Shown one piece after another: positions 40,501 to 49,716 of a stretch of DNA of 64,000 nt. Position numbers and translations under genes: made by a program. The notes below the pieces were generated by a model. That model was given only the letters and a program-made list of their open reading frames with translations, was not told the DNA's origin and did not search any database. The stretch is from Rubritepida flocculans DSM 14296. GTDB lineage: Bacteria; Pseudomonadota; Alphaproteobacteria; Acetobacterales; Acetobacteraceae. The DNA lies in contig NZ_AUDH01000018.1 of assembly GCF_000425365.1 (NCBI RefSeq), forward strand, positions 1 to 64,000. Direction: 5' to 3'. Every line of letters begins with the position of its first letter. The first letter of the stretch is position 1.

Positions 40501-42412
40501 GGTCGCCGATGTGACGGAGCTGGTGCGCGCGCAGGAGGAGGCGGAGCGCCGCGCCCTGGTGCTGCAGGCGATGATCGACAACAACCGCCACGGCATCGTG
40601 CTCTACGACAGGGAGCACCGCCTGGTGGCGGCGAACGCGCTGGCGGGCGAGCTGATGGGCGTGCCCGACCTCCTCTCCCGCCCCGGCACGCCGCATGTGG
40701 AGATCCTCGCCGCGCAGCGCGCCCGCGGGATGTACGCCGACGCCGAGGGCGGGGCGGCGACGGAGCGCGCCTTCCTCGCCGTGGACCGCACCCGGCCGCA
40801 CCGCACCCAGCGCACCCTGCCCGACGGCCGGCGCTTCGACATCGCCTCCGACCCCACGCCCGATGGCGGCTTCGTCGTCTCCATCGCCGATGTCACCGCC
40901 CTGGCGCGGGCCGAGGCGGAGGCCGAGCGCCGCGCCGGGCTGCTGCGCACCATGCTGGACAACAACAGCTCCGGCATCCTGCTCTACGACAGGGAGCACC
41001 GGCTGGCCGCCTTCAACCGGCTCGCCGCCGAGATGATGGCGCTGCCCGACCTCGACTCGCTCGTCGGCCGGCATTTCCACGAGATCCTCGACCTGCAGCG
41101 GGCGCGCGGCAATCTCGGCCCCGGCGAGACGGGCGAGGAGCACTGGAAGCGGCTGCGCAGCCTCGACCGGCGCCTGCCCCACCGCGACCGCCGGGTGACG
41201 GGCGACGGGCGGGTGCTCAACTACGCCTCCGACCCCACGCCGGACGGCGGCTTCGTGATCTCCCTCACTGACGTGACGCCGCTCGCCCGCGCGCAGCAGG
41301 AGGCCGCCGAGCGCGCGGCCATCCTCGGCGTGATGCTGGGCAACATCCGCCACGGCATCGTGCTCTTCGACCGGGAGGGCAGGCTGGTGGCGCGCAACGA
41401 CAAGCTGCTCGAGATGCTCGACCTGCCGGAGCGGATGATGCGGCCCGGCCTCAGCGAGCGCGAGATGGTCGCGTACATGCACGCGCGCGGCGATTACGGC
41501 GAGGGCCCCGCGGCGGAGGCGCGCATGGCGGCCATCCTCGCGCGGCGGCGCGACGTGCCGCACAGCTCCGTGCGCCGCCGCCCGGACGGGCGCATCCTCG
41601 AAGTCGTCTCCGACCCCACGCCCGATGGCGGCTTCGTCCTCACCTACACCGACGTGACCGAGGACCGCCGCATCCGCGAGGAGCTGGAGGCCGCGCGCGC
41701 GGCGGCGGAGGCGGCGAGCCTCGCCAAATCCCGCTTCCTCGCCACCATGAGCCACGAGCTGCGCACGCCGCTGAACGCCGTGATCGGCTTCTCCGAGGTG
41801 CTGCGCGCCGATGCGCCGCCCGAGCAGACCGAGGAGTTCGCCCGCGCCATCCAGGAGGCGGGGCGGCATCTGCTCTCGCTGATCGACGACATCCTCGACG
41901 TCACCCGCGCCGAGAGCGGGCAGCTTCCGGTGAGCCTCGAGGCGGTGGCGCTCGGCCCGCTGCTCGCGGGGGTGGAGCGCATGCTGCGCCCGGCGGCGGA
42001 GAAGGCGGGCCTCAGCCTCTCGCTGCGCCTGCCCGAGCGGCCGCCCCGGCTGCGGGCGGACGAGCGCCGGCTGCGCCAGGTGCTGATCAACCTCGTCAAC
42101 AACGCGCTGAAGTTCACCCCGGCGGGCGGGGAGGTCAGCCTCTCGCTGCGGCAGGGCGAGGACGGCGTGACCATCGAGGTGGCCGATACGGGCATCGGCA
42201 TCGCCGCGGCGGATCTCTCGCGCGTCTTCGAGCCCTTCACCCAGCTCGACAGCCAGCTCGCCCGCCGCTACCCGGGCGCGGGGCTCGGCCTCTATCTCTG
42301 CCGCGTGCTGGCCGAGGCGCAGGGCGCGAGCCTGACGCTGGAGAGCGAACCCCAGCGCGGCACCCGCGCGCTGCTGCGCTTCCCCGCCGCCTCCCTCCTC
42401 CCCGACGCCTGA
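37532..42412 (+). CDS. Giant soluble histidine kinase with eleven tandem PAS-like modules
   Basis: 1626 aa. Eleven successive modules of about 120-127 residues, beginning near residues 13, 132, 258 and so on to about 1263, share one pattern. Each has a start like RHGIVLYDREHRLVAANRLA, a middle RRPDGRxxEVxSDPTPDGGF and an end DVTxLxRAxxEAExRA, like PF12860-type PAS_7 domains. The kinase follows: SLAKSRFLATMSHELRTPLN with phospho-acceptor His1408, then N-box LINLVNNALKFTPAGGEVSL, G1 VADTGIGIAAADL, F-box VFEPF and G2 PGAGLGLYLCRVLAEAQ. No membrane segment and no receiver domain are visible. It overlaps ctaA by 4 bases. The signal is unknown; most canonical residues for PAS cofactors cannot be judged by eye. 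Confidence 0.92.
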   Translation: MTLEAAWDLHRGVLAALPLPLLAFDAEGRLFHANPALHEAAGTRPCDLPPGLGRAETLRRLAAAGLFGPGRGEPPEGLAPGMRFANAAGRRFAWAEAPLPGGGQIALLRDLGDVAEALEAAEREARDIQAVLDRLGSGVAVYGPEGRLRLFNATFPRLVGLPASLPRPGLPFQSLLEAQIAAGDYRAEDVPRVLANLREGRPPRDATHERERANGRVLRIRNQGLPDGGWLAEVLDITAERRAEQEARQRAAMQEAMLEALPVGVAVYGPDRVLRFVNAAYNRILADTPARVGEHLRDILTRRALAGEFGEADPEAEVAARLERVDRPLRFEWRRPNGAILAFNSVPLPDGGHAVVVTDISELSAAQAEARARAEQLATTLETTRHGIAMFDAEGRVVLANRLAAHFCDVPAERFVPGVHVSELRRIQFDRGIYERRPGDEAALQAHIHGPLKAPDRYRRPGPGGTVVEVITDPLPGGGFVRSYSDVTALVRAEEEASARAATLQTVLDSIRHGVILYDEEGYVRVANALGAKLAGLPPEAVKPGVHFDTLRDMQAALGEHGEGPARDAYLRHRVREPWKGDGTYIRRRPDGTMVEVRTDLTPGGGCVRTFTDITPLAAAQAELAQRNAMMRAMLENMRHGIALFDAEHRLIAANRLIGEMMGVGDIPLGTPRAEITRLQAERGEFGEGPAREEHLRRFSEMDWNRPHRYRRTRPDGTELEGVVSPVPGGGFVLTLTDITERVRAEAEIERRAAMLAGIVNAARQALTLFDAEGRVIAANDLAAQIAGFRKAEEIVGLTHAELVAATRRVEGATGPQGFNLDPSLAYNRIDRSRPVRYQRRRADGRVIEVSSDPAPGGGYVVGIADITELVEAREAAQRRAEVLSAALNATRHTITLYDRDQRVVATNRFAAELAGFENAEAMVGLTLREVLSRQAQREHPDDPAAQARFLDAYLGFDRTVPQRYQRRHPDGRVFDVQSDPTPDGGFAVSVADVTELVRAQEEAERRALVLQAMIDNNRHGIVLYDREHRLVAANALAGELMGVPDLLSRPGTPHVEILAAQRARGMYADAEGGAATERAFLAVDRTRPHRTQRTLPDGRRFDIASDPTPDGGFVVSIADVTALARAEAEAERRAGLLRTMLDNNSSGILLYDREHRLAAFNRLAAEMMALPDLDSLVGRHFHEILDLQRARGNLGPGETGEEHWKRLRSLDRRLPHRDRRVTGDGRVLNYASDPTPDGGFVISLTDVTPLARAQQEAAERAAILGVMLGNIRHGIVLFDREGRLVARNDKLLEMLDLPERMMRPGLSEREMVAYMHARGDYGEGPAAEARMAAILARRRDVPHSSVRRRPDGRILEVVSDPTPDGGFVLTYTDVTEDRRIREELEAARAAAEAASLAKSRFLATMSHELRTPLNAVIGFSEVLRADAPPEQTEEFARAIQEAGRHLLSLIDDILDVTRAESGQLPVSLEAVALGPLLAGVERMLRPAAEKAGLSLSLRLPERPPRLRADERRLRQVLINLVNNALKFTPAGGEVSLSLRQGEDGVTIEVADTGIGIAAADLSRVFEPFTQLDSQLARRYPGAGLGLYLCRVLAEAQGASLTLESEPQRGTRALLRFPAASLLPDA

Positions 42413-42423
42413 AACGGATCGCC

Positions 42424-43860
42424 ATGCCGCTGGACACGCCGCTCTCCACGACCGACCGTCTTTTCCACGCCGATCTCGACCCTGAGACCGCGCTGCGCCG
42501 GCTGCGCGAAGCCACCGCGGGCTGCGAGGACGGGGAGCTCTTCCTCGAATACCGCGAGAGCGAGGCGATCGGCCTCGAGGACGGGCGCATCCGCGCCGCG
42601 AGCTACGACGTGCAGCGCGGCTTCGGCCTGCGCGCCGTGCAGGGCGAGGCGGCGGGTTACGCCCATGCGGGCGAGATCAGCGAGGCGGCGCTGGCGCGCG
42701 CGGCCGAGACGGTGAAGGCGGTGCGCCAGGGGCGTTCGGGCGTGCTCGACATCGCGCCGCGCGCCACCAACGCGCGGCTCTACGAGCCCGCCAACCCGCT
42801 GCTCGCCATGGATTTCGCGGCCAAGACGGCGCTGCTGCTGGAGCTGGACGCGCATGCGCGCGCGCTCGATCCGCGCGTGGTGCAGGTGATGGCCTCGCTC
42901 TCGGGCGAGTGGCAGGCGGTGCAGATCCTGCGCCCCGACGGCGCGCGCGTGGCCGATCTGCGCCCGCTCGTGCGCTTCAACGTGAGCGTGGTGGTGGAGC
43001 AGGGCGGCCGGCGGGAGACGGGCGGCTTCGGCGCCGGCGGGCGCTTCGCCTATGCGCGCGTGCTGGAGAATGGCGGCTGGCAGCGCGGCGTGGCCGAGGC
43101 GCTGCGCCAGGCGCTGGTGAACCTCGAGAGCGAGCCCGCCCCGGCGGGCGAGACGGAGGTGGTGCTCGGCCCCGGCTGGCCGGGCATCCTGCTGCACGAG
43201 GCGATCGGTCACGGGCTGGAGGGCGACTTCAACCGCAAGAAGACCAGCGCCTTCGCGGGGCTGATCGGCACGCGCATCGCCGCCCCCGGCGTGACGGTGG
43301 TGGATGACGGCACGATCCCGGACCGGCGCGGCTCGATCACGGTGGACGACGAGGGCACGCCCTCCTCCCGCACCGTGCTGATCGAGGACGGCTATCTGCG
43401 CGGCTTCATCCAGGACCGGCAGAATGCGCGGCTGATGGGGGTGGCGCCCACGGGCAACGGACGCCGCCAGTCCTACGCGCATGCGCCCATGCCGCGCATG
43501 ACGAACACCATCATGCTCTCGGGCGCGCATGAGCCGGCCGAGATCATCGCCTCGGTGAAGCGGGGCATCTACGCCGTCAACTTCGGCGGCGGGCAGGTGG
43601 ACATCACCAGCGGCAAGTTCGTCTTCTCGATGAGCGAGGCCTACCGCATCGAGAACGGAAAGCTCGGCGCCCCGGTGAAGGGGGCCACGCTGATCGGCAA
43701 CGGGCCGGACGCCCTGACGAAGATCACCATGATCGGCAATGACAGCGGCATGGACCCGGGGATCGGCACCTGCGGCAAGAACGGCCAGGGCGTGCCGGTG
43801 GGGGTGGGGCAGCCCACCCTGAAGATGACCGGCCTGACGGTGGGCGGGACGAGCCTTTAG
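42424..43860 (+). CDS. tldD: Metalloprotease TldD
   Basis: 478 aa subunit of the TldD/TldE protease. The zinc motif is GILLHEAIGHGLEGDFNRKK (HExxxH), with ISSGKxVFSMSEAY-like sequence ITSGKFVFSMSEAYRIENG and the C-terminal GNDSGMDPGIGTCGKNGQGV. TldD-family proteins mature antibiotic peptides and degrade small proteins, with TldE as partner, which is not here. It follows the kinase after 11 nt, so it probably shares its transcript; a tRNA gene lies downstream on the other strand. Confidence 0.94.
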   Translation: MPLDTPLSTTDRLFHADLDPETALRRLREATAGCEDGELFLEYRESEAIGLEDGRIRAASYDVQRGFGLRAVQGEAAGYAHAGEISEAALARAAETVKAVRQGRSGVLDIAPRATNARLYEPANPLLAMDFAAKTALLLELDAHARALDPRVVQVMASLSGEWQAVQILRPDGARVADLRPLVRFNVSVVVEQGGRRETGGFGAGGRFAYARVLENGGWQRGVAEALRQALVNLESEPAPAGETEVVLGPGWPGILLHEAIGHGLEGDFNRKKTSAFAGLIGTRIAAPGVTVVDDGTIPDRRGSITVDDEGTPSSRTVLIEDGYLRGFIQDRQNARLMGVAPTGNGRRQSYAHAPMPRMTNTIMLSGAHEPAEIIASVKRGIYAVNFGGGQVDITSGKFVFSMSEAYRIENGKLGAPVKGATLIGNGPDALTKITMIGNDSGMDPGIGTCGKNGQGVPVGVGQPTLKMTGLTVGGTSL

Positions 43861-43898
43861 CCGGTTCTCGGCGGGGCGTCAGGACCGGGCGGGAGGGG

Positions 43899-43974
<76 letters not shown>

Positions 43975-44092
43975 CCGGGGAGTGGCGGGCGTATAGCCCC
44001 CACCGCCGCGCCCCGCAACCCCACCCGCGGCCTTTCTTGCGCCGGGCATCGCGGCTAGCTTCCCCCCGACCAGCACGCGAGGAATTGGCGAG

Positions 44093-44830
44093 ATGCGAAA
44101 GGTCTATCCCGACGCGACGGCGGCGCTTGCCGGCCTGCTGCGCGACGGCATGGTGATCCACTCCGGCGGCTTCGGCCTCTGCGGCATCCCCGCCGCGCTG
44201 ATCGATGCGGTGAAGGAGAGCGGGGTGAAGAACCTCACCGTCGTCTCCAACAACGCCGGCATCGACGATGTGGGGCTGGGCAAGCTGCTGCGCACCCGCC
44301 AGATCCGCAAGATGATCGCGAGCTATGTGGGCGAGAACGCGGAGTTCGCGCGCCAGTATCTCGCGGGCGAGCTCGAGATCGAGTTCAACCCCCAGGGCAC
44401 GCTGGCCGAGCGCATCCGCGCCGGCGGCGCGGGCATCCCCGCCTTCTACACGAAGACCGGCGTGGGCACCGCCGTGGCCGAGGGCAAGCCCACCGCCGAG
44501 TTCGACGGCGAGACCTATGTGATGGAGCGCGGCATCGTGGCCGACCTCGCCCTCGTCCACGCCTGGATGGGCGACACCGAGGGCAACCTGATCTACCGGC
44601 GCACCGCGCGGAACTTCAACCCGGTCATGGCCACCGCCGCGAAGGTGACGGTGGCGCAGGTGGAGCATCTGGTCCCCGCCGGCCAGCTCGACCCCGACCA
44701 CATCCACACCCCCGGCATCTACGTGAAGCGCATCGTCGCGCTGCCGCCGGGCTACGAGAAGCTGATCGAGAACCGCACCGTCCGCCCGCGCAGCGCCGCC
44801 GCCGCCGCCGGCAGCGACCCGACCGCCTGA
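44093..44830 (+). CDS. scoA: Succinyl-CoA:3-ketoacid CoA transferase subunit A
   Basis: 245 aa alpha subunit of a class I CoA transferase. The oxyanion/CoA loop is [58 protein letters not shown] and [15 protein letters not shown] are typical of ScoA/AtoD. The C-terminus has [20 protein letters not shown]. It lies 13 bp before scoB. The role is activation of acetoacetate with succinyl-CoA, in ketone-body or PHB turnover. Confidence 0.94.
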   Translation: MRKVYPDATAALAGLLRDGMVIHSGGFGLCGIPAALIDAVKESGVKNLTVVSNNAGIDDVGLGKLLRTRQIRKMIASYVGENAEFARQYLAGELEIEFNPQGTLAERIRAGGAGIPAFYTKTGVGTAVAEGKPTAEFDGETYVMERGIVADLALVHAWMGDTEGNLIYRRTARNFNPVMATAAKVTVAQVEHLVPAGQLDPDHIHTPGIYVKRIVALPPGYEKLIENRTVRPRSAAAAAGSDPTA

Positions 44831-44843
44831 GAGGAGACGCCCC

Positions 44844-45506
<663 letters not shown>

Positions 45507-45526
45507 ACGCCCGCCCCGGCGCGCCC

Positions 45527-46993
45527 GTGACCTGGCTGCGCCGCTTCTGGCCCGAGGCGCTGCTGGCGCTGCTGCTGGCGCTTCCCTGGGCGGCGCTCTT
45601 CGCGCTGGGCTTCGTCTGGCTCTGGAACGAGGGGCGGGTGCTGGAATGGGCGCTCGCCTCCGCCGCCCTGCTGCTGGCGGGGCTGCCCCTGCGCCGGCTG
45701 GTCCGCCGCCGCGCCGAGGCGCGCCTCGCGCCCGATCTCTCGCCCGATCCGCGCTGGGACGCGGAGGAGGAGGAGGCCTGGGCCAAGGTCAAGGCGCTGG
45801 CCGAGGCCACGCCCCCGCTGGGCTGGGAGGAGGCGGCGCGCGCGGAATCGCTCGCGCGCGAGACGATCGTCCTCGTCGCCCGCCACTTCCACCCGAAGGA
45901 GGCGGACCCGGTGGCGCATGTCACGCTGCCGGAGGCGCTGCTGCTGGGCGAGCTCGTCTCGCGCCGGCTGCGCCGCTGGGTGCTGGAGAACGGGGCGATG
46001 GCGAGCCGGGTTCGCGTCAGCCGGGTGCTCTGGGCCAAGCGGCAGTATGACCGCTACGGCGCCCTCGCCGCCACCGCCTGGAAGATCGGCGAGCCGCTGT
46101 GGCGCGCCTTCCGCTTCGCGAAGAATCCGCCCGTTGCCGTCGCGCAGGAGGTGAGCCGCGCTCTGGGCGGCCAGGCAGCCAACCTGCTGGGCGAGCGGCT
46201 GCGCCGCGTGGCGACGCAGGAGCTGATCCTGCGCACGGGCCGCACGGCGATCGACCTCTACGCGGGGCATCTGCGCCGCTCGGCCTCCGAGCTCGCGGCC
46301 CTTATCCGCGAGGACGCCGCCGCCGCCGAGGCCGAGCCCCCGCCGCGCCTGCTGCTGGCGGGGCCGGAGAATGCGGGGAAATCCTCGCTGCTCAACGCGC
46401 TCGCCCGCGCCACCCGCGCGCATGTGGACGAGGCGCCGAGCCGCGGCGCGCTGCGCGAGCATCTGGTCGAGGCGCCCGGCCGCCCCGCCTTCATCCTGGC
46501 CGAGCTGCCGCCGGCCGAGCTGGAGCAGCGCTTCCTCGGCGAGGCGCGGCGGGCGGACATGATCCTCTGGGTGGCCTCCGCCACCGCGCGGGACCGGCGC
46601 GCCGAGCAGCAGGCGCTCGCCGCGCTGCGCGGCTGGGCGGCGGGGCAGAAACGCCGGCGCGTGCCGCCCTTCCTGCTGGCGATGACGGGGTGCGACCGGC
46701 TGGGCCACCCGCTCAGCGCCTCCGCCCCGGGGGTGGTCGCCGCCCGCGCGGCGCTCGCGGAGGCCCTCGAACTGCCGGAGGAGGACGTGATCCCGCTCGC
46801 CCTGCCCGAGGGCATGGCGGCCTGGAACCTCAACGCGCTCGAGGAGCGGCTGGAGGCCGAGCGGGAGCGCGCCCGCCAGGTGCGCGAGGCGCGGCTGGCC
46901 GAGCGCGACCACCGCCGCCCCCTGCTGCGCGAGCTGCAGGCGCTGGGCCGCGGCGCCTGGAAGGGCGCGCGGCGCCTTTTCGGCGGGGGCTGA
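45527..46993 (+). CDS. Membrane-anchored P-loop GTPase-like protein
   Basis: 488 aa from a GTG start. Two N-terminal membrane segments (PEALLALLLALPWAALFALG and ALASAALLLAGLPLRRLV) are followed by a helical region of about 200 residues. A P-loop domain from about residue 275 has LLLAGPENAGKSSLLNALAR (Walker A) and a downstream AFILAELPPAEL strand where DxxG would be. It has LLAMTGCDRLGHPLS in place of the usual NKxD. The switch and base-recognition motifs are therefore degenerate. It resembles the YcjX/YeeP-like or dynamin-like GTPase group only loosely. It follows scoB by 20 bp but seems unrelated in function. Confidence 0.72.
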   Translation: MTWLRRFWPEALLALLLALPWAALFALGFVWLWNEGRVLEWALASAALLLAGLPLRRLVRRRAEARLAPDLSPDPRWDAEEEEAWAKVKALAEATPPLGWEEAARAESLARETIVLVARHFHPKEADPVAHVTLPEALLLGELVSRRLRRWVLENGAMASRVRVSRVLWAKRQYDRYGALAATAWKIGEPLWRAFRFAKNPPVAVAQEVSRALGGQAANLLGERLRRVATQELILRTGRTAIDLYAGHLRRSASELAALIREDAAAAEAEPPPRLLLAGPENAGKSSLLNALARATRAHVDEAPSRGALREHLVEAPGRPAFILAELPPAELEQRFLGEARRADMILWVASATARDRRAEQQALAALRGWAAGQKRRRVPPFLLAMTGCDRLGHPLSASAPGVVAARAALAEALELPEEDVIPLALPEGMAAWNLNALEERLEAERERARQVREARLAERDHRRPLLRELQALGRGAWKGARRLFGGG

Positions 46994-47008
46994 GGCGCGC
47001 CGCCAATA

Positions 47009-48016
47009 TCAGGCCGCGACGGGCAGTTTCATCCGCTCGGCGATCTGCACCGCGTTCAGCGCAGCGCCCTTGAGGAGCTGGTCGCCGCAGAGGAAGAGGT
47101 CGAGCCCGCGCTCGCCGAAGACCGGATTCGCGCGGATGCGCCCCGCCTCCACATCGTCCTGGCCCGTTGCGGTCAGCGGCATGGGGTAGCGCTGCAGCGC
47201 CGGCTCATCCACCAGCTTCACGCCGGGGGCGCGCGCCAGCACCTCGCGCGCGGCCTCGGGCGTCACCGGGCGCTCGGTCTCGATGGTCACGGCCTCGGCG
47301 TGCACGCGCATGGTGGGGATGCGCACCGCGGTGCAGGAGACGGGCAGATCGGGCAGCCCCATGATCTTCCGGCTCTCCCAGACCACCTTCATCTCCTCGC
47401 GCGTGTAGCCGTTGGGCTGGAAGGCGTCGATCTGCGGGATGACGTTGAAGGCGAGCGGGTGCGCGAACACCTCGTGCCGCGCGGGCTGGCCCTCGACCAG
47501 CACGCGGCGCGTCTCGCGCTCCAGCTCCGCCATCCCCTCCGCCCCGGCGCCCGAGGCCGCCTGGTAGGTGGAGACGATCACGCGGCGCAGCCCGAAGGCC
47601 TGGCGCAGCGGCTCCAGCGCCACCACGAGGATGGCAGTGGTGCAGTTGGGGTTGGCGATGAGCCGCGCCTCGCCGATGGCCTCGGCGTTCACCTCCGGCA
47701 CCACCAGCGGCACATCGGGCTCGAGCCGCAGCGCGGAGGAGTTGTCCACCACCGCCACGCCCTCGGCGGCGAGCGCCCGCGCGTGCTGCTTGGCGAAATC
47801 GCCCGAGACGGCGAGCAGGGCGAGGTCGAGCGTCCGGGCCGCCTCGGGGCTGAAGGCCTCGATGGTCACTTCGCCGAAGGGTGTGGCGACTTTCGTGCCG
47901 GCGCTGCGCTGGGAGGCGAAGAGCTTGAGTTCCGTCACCGGGAAGCGGCGACGGCCGAGCACCTCGACGAGTTCCTGACCCACGGCGCCCGAGGCACCGA
48001 TCACGCCCACACGCAT
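47009..48016 (-). CDS. asd: Aspartate-semialdehyde dehydrogenase
   Basis: 335 aa NADP-dependent enzyme for lysine, threonine, methionine and peptidoglycan precursors. [20 protein letters not shown] is the NADP-binding start, the active-site Cys is in [37 protein letters not shown] and [20 protein letters not shown] follow, with [20 protein letters not shown] near the catalytic His. SD AAGGAG lies 8 nt before the ATG. Confidence 0.95.
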   Translation of the reverse strand: MRVGVIGASGAVGQELVEVLGRRRFPVTELKLFASQRSAGTKVATPFGEVTIEAFSPEAARTLDLALLAVSGDFAKQHARALAAEGVAVVDNSSALRLEPDVPLVVPEVNAEAIGEARLIANPNCTTAILVVALEPLRQAFGLRRVIVSTYQAASGAGAEGMAELERETRRVLVEGQPARHEVFAHPLAFNVIPQIDAFQPNGYTREEMKVVWESRKIMGLPDLPVSCTAVRIPTMRVHAEAVTIETERPVTPEAAREVLARAPGVKLVDEPALQRYPMPLTATGQDDVEAGRIRANPVFGERGLDLFLCGDQLLKGAALNAVQIAERMKLPVAA

Positions 48017-48158
48017 GGCATGGCTCCTTTCGCGCGGCGAGCATTACGGCTTCGCGTCGCCGCGCGGAAGGCCCGCGCGGCATGGCTGGGGCGCGCGGGG
48101 CGTTCCCCTGCGCGGGCGGGGCGGTCTAGGCTTTCGGGGCAGAGGAGGAACGAGCCGC

Positions 48159-49100
48159 ATGCCCAGCCGTCGCAACACCCTGGTGGCGGGGCTTGCCACC
48201 GCGGCCGCCCTGCCGGGCGGCGTCACACGCGCGCAGGCCCAGCAGGCCCCGCAGCCCCAGCAGCCGCCGGCCGCCCCGGCGCTGCCCTATCGCGCGCATA
48301 CGATCCGCACGCCGGACGGGCTCTCCCTCGCCGCCTACGAATACGGCAACCCGAACGGCATCCCCATCCTCTTCATCCATGGCTACGCCCAGGCCGCCCT
48401 CTCCTGGGACCGCCAGACCCGCGACCCGGAGCTGGCGCGCGACTTCCGCATGGTGGCGCTCGACCTGCGCGGCCATGGCATGAGCGACAAGCCCGTGGGC
48501 AACGAGCACTACCGCACCGGCAAGCTCTGGGCGGACGACATCCAGGCCACCATCGCGCAGCTCGGCCTCGACCGGCCGGTGCTGGTGGGCTGGTCCTATG
48601 GCGGGCGGGTGATGGGGGACTACATCACCGAATACGGCACGGGGCGCATCCGCGGCATGAACTGGGTGGCGGCCACCAGCTCCACCGCCGACACCTCGCG
48701 CTTCGGCCGGGCGGTGCGGCATCTGGGCGCCATGACCAGCACGGACCCCGCCACCGCCATCCAGGCCACCATCGCCTTCCTGCGCGACTGCTTCGAGGTG
48801 CAGCCCAGCGCCAACGACTTCGAGGTGATGCTGGCCTTCAACATGATGGTGCCGCGCCATGTGCGCGTCGGCCTGGGCGGGCGGGCCATCACCTTCGAGG
48901 ACCGGCTGCGCCGCGTGGATGTGCCCGTGCTGGTGACCCATGGGGTGCTGGACAAGGTGTCCGACATCAGCATGGGCCGCCACACGGCGGCGCTCGTGCC
49001 CGGGGCGCGGCTCAGCGAATACGCCTTCATCGGCCACGCCCCCTTCTTCGAGGACGCGCCGCGCTTCAACCGGGAGCTGGCGGCCTTCGCGCGCGGTTAG
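48159..49100 (+). CDS. Exported alpha/beta hydrolase
   Basis: 313 aa with a signal peptide (MPSRRNTLVAGLATAAALPG, cleavage near AQA; a Tat-like RR is present). The hydrolase core shows ILFIHGYAQAALSWDRQ, MVALDLRGHGMSDKP, nucleophile VLVGWSYGGRVMGDY (GxSxG), Asp in VTHGVLDKVSDI and His in AFIGHAPFFEDAP. A related chloroperoxidase/esterase activity is likely; substrate unknown. AGGAGGAA precedes the ATG. Confidence 0.87.
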   Translation: MPSRRNTLVAGLATAAALPGGVTRAQAQQAPQPQQPPAAPALPYRAHTIRTPDGLSLAAYEYGNPNGIPILFIHGYAQAALSWDRQTRDPELARDFRMVALDLRGHGMSDKPVGNEHYRTGKLWADDIQATIAQLGLDRPVLVGWSYGGRVMGDYITEYGTGRIRGMNWVAATSSTADTSRFGRAVRHLGAMTSTDPATAIQATIAFLRDCFEVQPSANDFEVMLAFNMMVPRHVRVGLGGRAITFEDRLRRVDVPVLVTHGVLDKVSDISMGRHTAALVPGARLSEYAFIGHAPFFEDAPRFNRELAAFARG

Positions 49101-49119
49101 CGCGCCGGCGGGGGCGGGA

Positions 49120-49196
49120 TGGTCGGAGCGGCGGGATTCGAACCCACGACCCCCAGTCCCCCAGACTGATGCGCTACCAGGCTGCGCTACGCTCCG
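49120..49196 (-). tRNA. tRNA-Pro (GGG anticodon)
   Basis: 77 nt with encoded CCA. Acceptor CGGAGCG/CGCTCCG, D-arm TAGCGCAGCCTGGTAGCGCA, anticodon stem TCAGT/ACTGG around CTGGGGG with anticodon GGG, and T-arm GTGGGTTCGAATCCCGC. The C1:G72 pair is typical of bacterial proline tRNAs. Confidence 0.96.
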
Positions 49197-49269
49197 ACCG
49201 TGCCGGGGCCTTTATCACCCGGGGGGCGCTTGGCAAAGGGGGCGGGCGCGGGGCAGGGCTGCGCGCGCC

Positions 49270-49630
49270 TCAGCGCCGGATGTCGGAACGCCCCGTCAGC
49301 CGGCCCTGGGCGTCGTAGTGGCGCTGGGTGTCGCCGCGCGTCTCGGTGCGGCCGGTCAGCCGGCCCTGGGCGTCGTAATGGCGCTGCGTGTCGCCGCGGA
49401 TTTCGGTGCGGCCCGTGGCGCGGCCCTGGGCGTCATACTGGCGGATGGTGTCGCCGCGCTGCTCGGCCCGGCCGGTGGCGCGGCCCTGGGCGTCGTAGAA
49501 GCGCTGCGTGTCCCCCCGCAGCTCGGTGCGGCCGGTGCTGCGCCCCTGCGCGTCGTAGTGCCGCAGCGTGCCGCCGCGCTGCTCGCTCCGCCCCTCGAAG
49601 CGCCCCTGCGCGTCGTGGTCGCGCCGGGTC
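49270..49630 (-). repeat. Tandem 60-bp repeats encoding the YDAQGR units
   Basis: The coding DNA is six imperfect 60-bp units. On the plus strand each is recognisable by CGGCCCTGGGCGTC or CGCCCCTGCGCGTC. The two units nearest the 3' end of the gene are most alike, suggesting recent duplication by slippage or recombination. Confidence 0.8.
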
Positions 49631-49716
49631 TGCGCCTCGGCGGGGATGGAGAGCAGCAGGGCGGCGAGGAAGGCGGGCCACATGCGCAGGAGGCTGCCGA
49701 GGCCATGTGGCGGCAT
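49270..49716 (-). CDS. Secreted protein made of 20-residue YDAQGR repeats
   Basis: 148 aa: a signal peptide (MWPAFLAALLLSIPAEAQ after an optional 11-residue lead) then six tandem 20-residue units with the pattern YDAQGRxTGRxExRGDTxR. The first unit is degenerate and the last is cut short. The units recall YD/MORN-like beta-hairpin repeats. The ATG at 49716 shares a base with the previous stop (TGATG); 49683 is an alternative. Function unknown; coupling to the methyltransferase gene is structural only. The repeat number probably varies between strains. Confidence 0.75.
   Translation of the reverse strand: MPPHGLGSLLRMWPAFLAALLLSIPAEAQTRRDHDAQGRFEGRSEQRGGTLRHYDAQGRSTGRTELRGDTQRFYDAQGRATGRAEQRGDTIRQYDAQGRATGRTEIRGDTQRHYDAQGRLTGRTETRGDTQRHYDAQGRLTGRSDIRR

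Noticed and set aside
49270-49630. CRISPR array
   Set aside because: The regular 60-bp units are in-frame coding repeats without distinct spacers; each unit encodes the same 20-residue motif.
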